This document shows, piece after piece, positions 16,921 to 24,031 of a DNA stretch of 64,000 nucleotides. The DNA is taken from NCBI RefSeq assembly GCF_003143855.1, contig NZ_QFRK01000017.1, positions 62,668-126,667 of the forward strand. The letters run 5' to 3'. This DNA comes from Streptomyces sp. NWU339 (GTDB taxonomy: Bacteria > Actinomycetota > Actinomycetes > Streptomycetales > Streptomycetaceae). The position numbers and the translations under genes are program-made. The stretch's first letter is position 1. Each line of letters starts with the position of its first letter. The notes below the pieces were generated by a model, which was not told where the DNA came from, did not search any database, and worked only from the letters and a program-made list of their open reading frames with translations.

Positions 16921-17257
16921 AGGCCGCCGTCATCGAGTCCGTGGGCCGCGCAGTCGTCACCGAGGTCCCGGACCCGACGCCAGGGCCCCGCGAGGTCGTC
17001 GTCGAGGTCGCGCGGCCTGCGGGCTGTGCGGCACGGACCTGCACATCCTCCAGGGCGAGTTCGCGCCCACCCTGCCGATCGTGCCTGGGCACGATTTCGC
17101 GGGCGAGGTCGTCGGCGTCGGCTCCCAGGTCACCAAGGTGTCGCTCGGCGACCAGGTCGCCGTGGGCCCCTCCCTGTATTGCTACGAGCGCCGCCACCTG
17201 GAGGCGCTGGAGCGGTTCGCGCGGGGTGTGGGGAGGAAGACCGTGGTGGTGCCGTAG
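16917..17257 (+). pseudogene. Remnant of zinc-dependent (polyol) alcohol dehydrogenase
   Basis: The start MKAAVIESVGRAVVTEVP and the coupled ATGA show a zinc alcohol dehydrogenase. Near 17012 (GCGCGGCC where GCGGCC is expected) two extra bases shift the frame. Reading the other frame restores CGLCGTDLHILQG and PGHDFAGEVVG, which carry the catalytic-zinc ligands. At about 17190 the text jumps from SLYCYE to RRHLEALERFARG and ends GRKTVVVP, which looks like the C-terminus of the same enzyme. About two thirds of a roughly 340-residue protein, including the NAD fold, is missing. So there are two independent lesions: a frameshift and an internal deletion. The polyol operon has lost its own dehydrogenase. 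Confidence 0.85.
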
Positions 17258-17307
17258 GCGCAGGGCGGCGGGGGCGAAATCCACTGGGCGAGCCGCCCCC
17301 GCCGTCG

Positions 17308-17313
17308 TAGCAT
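17308..17313 (+). promoter_or_regulatory. -10 box TAGCAT giving a leaderless message
   Basis: TAGCAT ends 6 nt before the ATG at 17320, so transcription would start at or next to the start codon. No Shine-Dalgarno is present. No convincing -35 was found. Confidence 0.45.
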
Positions 17314-17319
17314 CCGCGC

Positions 17320-17541
17320 ATGCCCCGACCCCACGGCTTCGCCTACGAGGCCCACCCCAACGGCACCGTGCACATCACCCACCACAACCGCCCCGCGACC
17401 ACCCTGAACGGTGACCCTGCGGCCCGTTTCCTCACCGAGGTCACCAGCAGCGACCCCCAGCTCGTCATGGCCCGCTGGACCGGCAACTACAAGCGCGGCA
17501 ACGAGCGCACCGCTCGCAACCACCCCCGCAACCGGCGCTGA
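17320..17541 (+). CDS. Small conserved Streptomyces protein of unknown function
   Basis: A 73-residue, His- and Arg-rich protein. The stretch DPQLVMARWTGNYKRGNERT looks like a conserved core, and I recall near-identical small proteins in many streptomycetes without an assigned role. The C-terminus (ARNHPRNRR) is strongly basic, so nucleic acid binding is possible but unproven. No ribosome-binding site; a TAGCAT box 7 nt upstream suggests leaderless expression. Codon use has GC-rich third positions like its neighbours, supporting a real gene. Confidence 0.7.
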   Translation: MPRPHGFAYEAHPNGTVHITHHNRPATTLNGDPAARFLTEVTSSDPQLVMARWTGNYKRGNERTARNHPRNRR

Positions 17542-17606
17542 GAACCTCTGCCCCATTCGGGCCACAAGTAAGGGAACGGTAAATCGCCTCCGCTCGTTCA
17601 CCCGGC

Positions 17607-18815
17607 ATGACAGCTATGACCCCCGGCTCGAACATCCCCCTCCCCACCGCCCGTGTGACGGTGGACGTCGCCGCCCCGGTGCGGCTCGACGTATCGGGCC
17701 TGCTGCTCACCGCCGACGGCAAGGTGCGCTCCGACGACGACTTCATCTTCTACAACCAGCCCGCGGGTCCCGGTGTGACCTACCGTTCCGGCGGCGGCAC
17801 GGCCCCCGACGCCATCACCGTCGACACCGCGGCGGTCCCGCCCGGCATCGAGAAGATCGTCGTCACCGCGAGCCCCGACGCCCAGGGCCAGACGTTCCAG
17901 GGCATCGAACCGACGGCCACCATCCGGAGCGCCGACGACAACGCGGTCCTGGCCACCTTCACGCCCCCGCGCCTCGGCACCGAGACCGCCCTGGTGGTCG
18001 TCGAGATCTACCTGCGCAACGGCGCCTGGAAGGCCCGCGCGGTCGGCCAGGGCTACGCCAACGGCCTGGCCGGCATCGCCACCGACTTCGGAGTCACGGT
18101 CGAGGAACCGGCCGCTCCCGCCCAGCCGGTCGCCCCCGCCCAGCCCGCCACTCCGCCCCCGCCCGCCATGCAGCCGCCGGTGAGCCCGCCGACGCCCGCC
18201 GCTCCCCCGGCGCCGCCCGCCGCCGCGCCCGGCACCGGGAAGATCAACCTGGACAAGGGCCGGGTCAGCCTCCAGAAGAACCAGACCGTCTCCCTGATGA
18301 AGGGCGGCCGCCCGCTGCTCTCGCGGGTTCGGATGGGCCTCGGCTGGGAGCCCGCGTACCGGGGCAAGGACATCGACCTCGACGCCTCGGTCATCGCCTA
18401 CGGCCCGCAGCGCAACCACGTCGACAGCTGCTACTTCGGCAAGCTCCAGATCGTGGGAGGCGCGATCCAGCACTCCGGCGACAACCTCACGGGCGAGGGC
18501 GCCGGGGACGACGAGACGATCACGGTGGACCTCGGCCGCCTCCCCCAGGACGTCACCGGTCTGGTCTTCACGGTCAACTCGTTCTCCGGCCAGAAGTTCA
18601 CCCAGGTGGCCAAGGCGTACTGCCGTCTCCTGGACGCCACCACCGGTGAGGAACTGGTCCGCTTCGACCTCACCTCCGCCGAGCCGCAGACGGGCGTGAT
18701 GATGGCGAAGCTGATCCGCCAGTTCTCCGGCGAGTGGGAGATGACCGCGATGGGCGAGTTCGTGAAGTCCCGCACGGTGAGGGGCATGGTCAAGCCCGCC
18801 GCCCAGTCGCTGTAG
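17607..18815 (+). CDS. TerD-family protein with two Ter domains
   Basis: A 402-residue protein. The C-terminal half (from about residue 210) is a clear TerD domain: KINLDKGRVSLQKNQTVSL, then ASVIAYG, then NVIIS-type replacement LGRLPQDVTGLVFTVNSFSG. TerD domains bind calcium through acidic loops and belong to tellurite/stress systems. The N-terminal 160 residues look like a second, diverged Ter-like beta domain (FYNQPAGPGVTYRSG). A Pro/Ala-rich linker (about 170-208) joins them. The other ter genes are not adjacent, so it is an orphan. Start ATG 17607; a hairpin at 18832 ends it. Confidence 0.88.
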   Translation: MTAMTPGSNIPLPTARVTVDVAAPVRLDVSGLLLTADGKVRSDDDFIFYNQPAGPGVTYRSGGGTAPDAITVDTAAVPPGIEKIVVTASPDAQGQTFQGIEPTATIRSADDNAVLATFTPPRLGTETALVVVEIYLRNGAWKARAVGQGYANGLAGIATDFGVTVEEPAAPAQPVAPAQPATPPPPAMQPPVSPPTPAAPPAPPAAAPGTGKINLDKGRVSLQKNQTVSLMKGGRPLLSRVRMGLGWEPAYRGKDIDLDASVIAYGPQRNHVDSCYFGKLQIVGGAIQHSGDNLTGEGAGDDETITVDLGRLPQDVTGLVFTVNSFSGQKFTQVAKAYCRLLDATTGEELVRFDLTSAEPQTGVMMAKLIRQFSGEWEMTAMGEFVKSRTVRGMVKPAAQSL

Positions 18816-18831
18816 CCACGCCCACGAGCCC

Positions 18832-18859
18832 GCGGGCGCCCCGGCCACGGGGCGCCCGC
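18832..18859. terminator. Bidirectional hairpin between terD-like gene and acdS
   Basis: A perfect 12-bp GC stem (18832-18843 with 18848-18859) and a 4-nt loop lie between two convergent genes, 17 nt after the first stop and 25 nt from the other. It can serve both. Confidence 0.65.
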
Positions 18860-18884
18860 TCAGAACCGGCTGCTCACCGGCCGC

Positions 18885-19901
18885 TCAGAACAGCGCGCTG
18901 TATGCGTTCAGCGCGGGCTGCCCGCCCAGGTGGGCGTAGAGCACGGTGGACTCGCGGCCGATCTCGCCGCGGGACACCAGGTCGATCAGTCCGGCCATCG
19001 ACTTGCCCTCGTACACAGGGTCGGTGACCATCCCCTCGGTGCGGGCCGCGAGCCGCATCGCGTCCAGCGTGGTGTCGTCGGGGATCCCGTAGGTGCCCGC
19101 GTGGTACCGCTCGTCCAGTTCGACGTCGTCCTCGGTCAACTCGGCCTTGACCCCGACGAGCCGGCCGGTGTTCCGCGCGATCCGCGTGATCTGCTCGCGG
19201 GTGCGGACGGGCGCCGCCGACGCGTCGATCCCGATCACCCGCCGGGTCCGCCCGCCCGCCTCCTCCAGGGCGCGGAACCCGGCGACCATCCCGGCCTGGG
19301 TGGACCCGGTGACCGAGCACACGATCACGGTGTCGAAGAAGACGCCCAGCTCCCGCTCCTGCTCGGCGACCTCCTGCGCCCAGTTGGCGAAGCCGAGCCC
19401 GCCGAGCGGATGGTCGGAGGCGCCGGCCGGGACGGCGTAGGGCTTGCCGCCCGCCTCCTCGACCTCCCTGAGCGCCTGCTCCCAGCTCTCCTTGAAGCCG
19501 ATCCCGAAGCCGGCCCGCACCAGGCGCACATCGGCGCCGGCGAGCCGGCTGATCAGGATGTTGCCGACCTTGTCGTACACGGCGTCCGGCCACTCCACCC
19601 AGCTCTCCTGCACCAGTACGCACCCCAGCCCGGCGCGGGCGGCGACGGCGGCGACCTGGCGGGTGTGGTTGGACTGCACCCCGCCGATGGAGACCAGGGT
19701 GTCGCAGCCCTGCGCGAGCGCGTCGGCGACCAGGTACTCGAGCTTGCGGGTCTTGTTCCCGCCGTAGGCCACACCGGAGTTGCAGTCCTCGCGCTTGGCC
19801 CACAGGGCGGCACCCCCGAGGTGCGCGGTCAGCCGCTCCAGCGGATGCACGGGCGAGGGTCCGAAGAGCAGCGGGTAACGCTCGAAGTCAGAGAGGGACA
19901 T
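18885..19901 (-). CDS. acdS: 1-aminocyclopropane-1-carboxylate (ACC) deaminase
   Basis: A 338-residue fold-type II PLP enzyme that cleaves ACC, the ethylene precursor, to 2-oxobutyrate and ammonia. The PLP lysine is K50 in GGNKTRKLEYL and the catalytic serine S77 in GGVQSNHTRQVA. The two residues that separate true ACC deaminases from D-cysteine desulfhydrases are both in the ACC-deaminase state: Glu298 in DPVYEGKS and Leu325 in YAHLGGQPAL (E295 and L322 in Pseudomonas numbering). The RBS GGAAGGA precedes the ATG. A GntR regulator lies 14 bp upstream in the same direction and probably controls it. It suggests life with plants. Confidence 0.93.
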   Translation of the reverse strand: MSLSDFERYPLLFGPSPVHPLERLTAHLGGAALWAKREDCNSGVAYGGNKTRKLEYLVADALAQGCDTLVSIGGVQSNHTRQVAAVAARAGLGCVLVQESWVEWPDAVYDKVGNILISRLAGADVRLVRAGFGIGFKESWEQALREVEEAGGKPYAVPAGASDHPLGGLGFANWAQEVAEQERELGVFFDTVIVCSVTGSTQAGMVAGFRALEEAGGRTRRVIGIDASAAPVRTREQITRIARNTGRLVGVKAELTEDDVELDERYHAGTYGIPDDTTLDAMRLAARTEGMVTDPVYEGKSMAGLIDLVSRGEIGRESTVLYAHLGGQPALNAYSALF

Positions 19902-19915
19902 GGGCGATCCTTCCG

Positions 19916-20581
19916 TCAGGGAACGTCGGAAACCTCGGGAACGTCGGCGAGCTCTTCCAGGCCCCGCCAGATCTCCGCCGTGACCCGGACCGCTTCGTCC
20001 GGGTCTCCGGCCGCGCAGGCCTCGATCAGCCGTTCGTGCAGCCCGGCGGAACGGCAGGTGCCGCCCTCGCCGAAGCGCTGCCGTTCCAGCCGGCGGATGA
20101 GGGGTGTGTAGCGGGCGGCGGTCGCGGCGGCGGCGCGGTTGCCGCTCACCCGTACGAGGACGTCGTGCAGCTCGTCGTCGGCGCGCAGCGCGCCGTCCAC
20201 GTCACCGGCCCGTACGGCGGCGGCGAACCGCTCGTTGGCGGCGCGCATGAGGTCCACGTCGGCCTCGCGCAGCCGCGGTACGGCGACGCGGGTGACCAGT
20301 TCGTGCATGGCGCCGACGACGGCCGCCGCGTCCCGGACGTCACCGGCCACCAGGGGGGTCACCCGGGTGTAGCTCTGCGGCTTGCTCTCCAGCAGCCCCT
20401 CGTCGACCAGCCGCGAGAACGCCTCGCGCACCGGCGCGCGGGACAGCCCGAGCCGCTCGGCGAGCTCGGCGTCCCGCACCACCGCCCCGGGTTCGATCTC
20501 CCCGGCCACGATGGCATCCCTGATCGCTTCGTAGGCACGCTCCCTGAGCAGGGTGCGCCGTACGGGTCGTATGGCCTCCAC
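19916..20581 (-). CDS. GntR family (FCD) regulator, probable acdS regulator
   Basis: A winged-helix GntR domain (LAERLGLSRAPVREAFSRLVDEG) is followed by an FCD-type helical domain. The frame is open to ATG 20629, but that codon lies inside the palindromic terminator of the neighbouring gene. The GTG at 20581 is preferred: a TTGTTC-N17-TAACAT promoter (20617-20589) ends 7 nt before it, implying a leaderless message. The preferred product is 221 residues. It is followed after 14 bp by acdS. The AT-richer segment around 20589-20600 may also hold its operator. Confidence 0.87.
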   Translation of the reverse strand: MEAIRPVRRTLLRERAYEAIRDAIVAGEIEPGAVVRDAELAERLGLSRAPVREAFSRLVDEGLLESKPQSYTRVTPLVAGDVRDAAAVVGAMHELVTRVAVPRLREADVDLMRAANERFAAAVRAGDVDGALRADDELHDVLVRVSGNRAAAATAARYTPLIRRLERQRFGEGGTCRSAGLHERLIEACAAGDPDEAVRVTAEIWRGLEELADVPEVSDVP

Positions 20582-20588
20582 GACTGAA

Positions 20589-20617
20589 ATGTTAGATGTC
20601 AGTGACGGACGGAACAA
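20589..20617 (-). promoter_or_regulatory. Promoter of GntR-acdS operon
   Basis: On the minus strand TTGTTC, 17 nt and TAACAT match the vegetative promoter well. The -10 ends 7 nt from GTG 20581, so the first transcribed base is at the start codon. Confidence 0.6.
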
Positions 20618-20619
20618 GG

Positions 20620-20657
20620 CCGCGGTCATCCGCCACCGCGGTGGCGGATGACCGCGG
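20620..20657 (-). terminator. 38-bp perfect palindrome, terminator of phoX-like gene
   Basis: Every base pairs from 20620 to 20657 around the centre at 20638/20639. It starts 9 nt after the stop of the phosphatase gene on the minus strand. With no unpaired loop it is also able to form a cruciform. Confidence 0.8.
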
Positions 20658-20666
20658 GCGACGGGT

Positions 20667-22124
20667 TCAGCCGCGCTTCTGGCGCTTCCAGGGGCCGGTG
20701 ACGGCGAGCATGATGCCCGGTTCCTGGATGTTGGCGTACAGGGTCTTTCCGTCGGGCGAGAAGGTGACGCCGGTGAACTCGCTGAACTCCGGCTCCTGTT
20801 CGGTGCCGATGTTCAGCTCGTTGCGGGCGATGGGGTAGGTGCGTCCGCTGTCGGTGGCGCCGAACAGGTGCTGCACGCCGTCGCCGTCCTCGGCGATGAC
20901 CAGCCCGCCGTACGGGGAGACGGTGATGTTGTCGGGGCCGTCGAAGGCGCCGTCCCTGCCGGGGCGGGGGTTCACGCCGAGCAGGACCTTGAGGGTCATG
21001 GTGCGGCGCCTGGGGTCGTAGAACCAGACCTGGCCGTCGTGCTGAACGGGGCTCTCCTCACGGGCGTACGAGGAGACGAAGTACGCCCCGCCGTCGCCCC
21101 ACCACATGCCCTCCAGCTTGCGGCCCCGGGTGATCTCGCCGGGCCCGAACTGCTCGCGCACGGAGACGGTCCGCGCGTCGCGGTCCGGTACGTCGACCCA
21201 GTCGACGCCGTACACCGTGCCGGTCCTCGTGGCGCGGGAGAGGTCGTCGACGAACCGGCCGCCGGAGTCGTAGCACTTGGGCGCCTGGAGGACGCCCGCG
21301 TCGTCGGCGAGGGCGCGGAACCTGCCGGGGCCGTGGCGGAAGTCCTCGGGCGGGGTCCAGCGGAAGAACAGGCCGTTGGGCTCGTCGGCGTCCTCGGTGA
21401 GGTAGGCGTGGCCGCGCTTGGGGTCGATGACGACGGCCTCGTGGTCGTAACGGCCGAAGAACTTCAGCGGCTTGGGGTCGCGGTTGGCGCGCCGGTCGGC
21501 CGGGTCGACCTCGAAGACGTAGCCGTGGTCCTTGGTCATGCCGTTCTCGCCGGCCCGGTCGGAGTTCTCCTCGCAGGTGAGCCAGGTGCCCCAGGGGGTG
21601 CTGCCGCCCGCGCAGTTGTCGGCGGTGCCGGCGATGCCGACCCACTCGGCGACGCTGCCGTCGGGGCGCACCTCGACGACCGTGCAGCCGCCGGGGGCGG
21701 CCGGGTCGTAGACGAGGCCCTCGGCGAGCGGGACCGGGTGCTCCACCTCGTCGCGCGGGCCGTCGATCTCGTGGTTGTTGACCAGGAGGGTGGTGCCGCG
21801 GGGGCCGTCGAAGGCGGCGGTGCCGTCGTGGTCGGACGGGGTGAACTCGCCGGACTCGAGCCTGGTCCTGCCCGTGTACGTGAGGATGCGGTACGAGAAG
21901 CCGGCGGGCAGGGCGAGGATGCCGTCGGGGTCGGGGACCAGGGGGCCGTAGCCGACCGCGGGGTGGCGGTGCCGGTCCTGTTCCCGCTCCTCCTCCGCGC
22001 TCTCGGCGTCGTGGGACGCGAGGGCGTTGGGTGCGGAGGCGAGGGCGCCGACACTGCCCACCAGTGCGACACCGGCACCGGCGACCGCGGATGTTCTGGC
22101 GAAGTCCCTGCGGGTGAGCGACAT
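20667..22124 (-). CDS. PhoX-type (DUF839) Tat-exported phosphatase
   Basis: A 485-residue protein with a twin-arginine signal (TRRDFARTS, then a long Ala/Gly/Val hydrophobic run to about residue 36), so it is folded before export. The mature part is a DUF839/PhoX beta-propeller: NNHEIDGPR, WLTCEENSD, GRYDHEAVVIDP, EDADEPNGLFFRW and DGPDNITVSPYGGLVIAEDG. PhoX enzymes are iron/calcium-dependent phosphatases; many actinobacterial DUF839 proteins have not been tested. ATG 22124 has AGGAG 7 nt upstream. A candidate PHO box (22187-22208) points to induction by phosphate starvation. Terminated by the palindrome at 20620. Confidence 0.87.
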   Translation of the reverse strand: MSLTRRDFARTSAVAGAGVALVGSVGALASAPNALASHDAESAEEEREQDRHRHPAVGYGPLVPDPDGILALPAGFSYRILTYTGRTRLESGEFTPSDHDGTAAFDGPRGTTLLVNNHEIDGPRDEVEHPVPLAEGLVYDPAAPGGCTVVEVRPDGSVAEWVGIAGTADNCAGGSTPWGTWLTCEENSDRAGENGMTKDHGYVFEVDPADRRANRDPKPLKFFGRYDHEAVVIDPKRGHAYLTEDADEPNGLFFRWTPPEDFRHGPGRFRALADDAGVLQAPKCYDSGGRFVDDLSRATRTGTVYGVDWVDVPDRDARTVSVREQFGPGEITRGRKLEGMWWGDGGAYFVSSYAREESPVQHDGQVWFYDPRRRTMTLKVLLGVNPRPGRDGAFDGPDNITVSPYGGLVIAEDGDGVQHLFGATDSGRTYPIARNELNIGTEQEPEFSEFTGVTFSPDGKTLYANIQEPGIMLAVTGPWKRQKRG

Positions 22125-22186
22125 GGAGTCTCCTGTGGCGGTGAGTTGCCGTGGGGGCCGACCTCGTACGCCGCCACGCTTCCGCC

Positions 22187-22208
22187 CATGCCTGAACACC
22201 GGTTGAAC
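22187..22208 (-). promoter_or_regulatory. Candidate PHO box (PhoP direct repeats)
   Basis: On the minus strand two adjacent 11-nt units, GTTCAACCGGT then GTTCAGGCATG, begin with the same GTTCA. Streptomyces PhoP boxes are direct 11-nt repeats of that form. The pair lies 63 nt upstream of the PhoX-type gene, which is a sensible target. Confidence 0.55.
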
Positions 22209-22304
22209 GCCGCGGGGCACCCCGGCGGCCGCTTCGGTGAACCGCACGGGGTCACCCGGCCCCGTGCGTGGGGTTCAGGGCTTGCCCCGAGCGGAGAGGG
22301 CCCC

Positions 22305-23753
22305 TCAACCCCCGTGCTGCGACCGGGCCTTGAAGGCCGCCTTGCGGGCCTCCTTGGCGATCTTCTTGTCCGGGTGCAGCCGGCCCATCGCCTCCAGCAC
22401 GTCCGCCGTGGCCGGGTGCTCCACCCGCCAGGCCGTGGCGAAGAAGCCGCTGTGCTGACGGGCCAGTCCCTCCACCAGGGCCCGCAGTTCCTCGGAGTTG
22501 CCCTCGGCGGCGAGCTGCGCGGCGACCGTGTCGACGGTCAGCCAGAAGATCATCGCCTCGGAGGGCGGCGGGACGTCGGTGGCCCCGTGCTCGGTCAGCC
22601 ACACCCGGGCCAGCCCGCCGAGTTCCGCGTCGTCGAGCACCTCCCGCAGGGCGGGCTCGGCCGAGAGGCCGACCAGCGACAGCGCCTGCTGGCACTGCAG
22701 CCGCCGCAGCGGGGCGCTCTTGTCGCTCCCGCGCGCCGCGGCCAGCAACTCGCGTGCCGCAGCGAGGGGTTCACGCCGGGCGAGCCACTGTTCGGTCTCC
22801 GCGTGGGCCGCCGCCGGCGGGAACACGGCCGTGCCGTCGAGCAGCGCGTCGGCGCCCTTGTCCGTGAGGTCCCCGACCGCCGGCGCCTCGAACCCGGCCG
22901 CCAGCAGCCGGGCGCGCAGCCCGTACAGCCCGAGCGGGGTCAGCCGCACCACGCCGTAGCGGGAGACATCGGTCTCGTCCTGCGGCTCCGCGGGCTCCTC
23001 GTCGCTTTCGACGTCCCCTTCGACCAGCAGCGCCTCGTCGACCGGCTGGTACTCCACCAGTCCGACCGGCTCCAGCATGCGGAACTGGTCGTCCAGCCGC
23101 ATCATCGCCTCGGACACCTGGTGCAGGACGTCGTCGGTGGGCTCCGGCATGTCGTCGGGGACGAGCACGGACGCGGCCAGCGCGGGCAGCGGTACCGGTG
23201 CCCCGGCGGGGCCTTCCTCGCCGGCGGTCAGCAGGTAGAGGTTGCGGAGCACGCCGTCCAGGAACTCCGCCTCGGCCTCGGGGTCCCAGTCGAGCGAGGA
23301 GAGGTCGAGTTCGCCGGATCCGTCCCCGGCGGCGATGGCGTCGACGAGCCCGTCCAGGTCGGGCACGCTCGCGTCGGCGAGCACCGTCTCCAGGGCGGCG
23401 AGCCAGATCGTGAGGACGTCCTGCGGCGAGCCTCCGGTGAGCAGCGCGAGGTCGGCACCAGCGGTGACGGTGCCCTCCTCCTCGTCGACCACGTCGACGA
23501 GTCCGGCGTCCACCGCGACGCGCCATGCCTCACCGGCGTCGGCGGCGGCCTCCTCCCCGCCCAGGCCGAGCGCCTCGGCCGCCGCGGGCAGCTGCTCGTC
23601 GACGAGCCCGCCCCCGGCGTCGACCCGGGTCGCGGGTCCGGCCCAGCGGGCGAGCCGGACGGCCCGGGACAGCAACGGCGTGGACAGTGCTTCACGCGCC
23701 AGCTCCGCGTCGGGGTGCAGCCGCGCCGGCGGCAGGGGGGAGCTGTCTGACAT
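22305..23753 (-). CDS. Conserved acidic protein of unknown function
   Basis: A 482-residue, strongly acidic and Ala/Leu-rich soluble protein that I recognise only as a streptomycete conserved hypothetical. The N-terminal half has helices with winged-helix-like spacing (LSRAVRLARWAGP, AWRVAVDAGLVDVVDEEEG). A middle acidic linker (VEGDVESDEEPAEPQDETD) leads to LTPLGLYGLRARLLAAGFE, another winged-helix-like segment. The C-terminal part looks like HEAT-type helical repeats ending in a basic tail (KKIAKEARKAAFKARS). No membrane segments or signal peptide. ATG 23753 has AGGAG upstream. Confidence 0.8.
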   Translation of the reverse strand: MSDSSPLPPARLHPDAELAREALSTPLLSRAVRLARWAGPATRVDAGGGLVDEQLPAAAEALGLGGEEAAADAGEAWRVAVDAGLVDVVDEEEGTVTAGADLALLTGGSPQDVLTIWLAALETVLADASVPDLDGLVDAIAAGDGSGELDLSSLDWDPEAEAEFLDGVLRNLYLLTAGEEGPAGAPVPLPALAASVLVPDDMPEPTDDVLHQVSEAMMRLDDQFRMLEPVGLVEYQPVDEALLVEGDVESDEEPAEPQDETDVSRYGVVRLTPLGLYGLRARLLAAGFEAPAVGDLTDKGADALLDGTAVFPPAAAHAETEQWLARREPLAAARELLAAARGSDKSAPLRRLQCQQALSLVGLSAEPALREVLDDAELGGLARVWLTEHGATDVPPPSEAMIFWLTVDTVAAQLAAEGNSEELRALVEGLARQHSGFFATAWRVEHPATADVLEAMGRLHPDKKIAKEARKAAFKARSQHGG

Positions 23754-24031
23754 CGGCTGTTTCTCCTAGGTGCTGTCCTCGGCGCCTCTTGTGACTCAAC
23801 CGCTCAGCCTAGACGGATTTCCACCCAAGCCGCCCGCTTCACCTCTCCTTCAGCCGCCGTACATGGCTGGAACCTTGACAAGTGGCCTGGCCAGGCTGGA
23901 GATTGACGCGCGTAGAAAACGGCGGACGGTTGTTCACCGGACCCGTACGGGCCCATCCCGTCCCGCACGCCCCGCACGTCGCACCTGCCACCCTCGCCCC
24001 GGCACTCATCACGTTTCCCGGAGGGAATCCG

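Noticed and set aside
16917..17257. Intact small alcohol dehydrogenase
   Set aside because: The N-terminal and C-terminal parts lie in different frames and the NAD-binding domain is missing.
18885..19901. D-cysteine desulfhydrase
   Set aside because: The residues that define ACC deaminase (Glu298, Leu325) are present.
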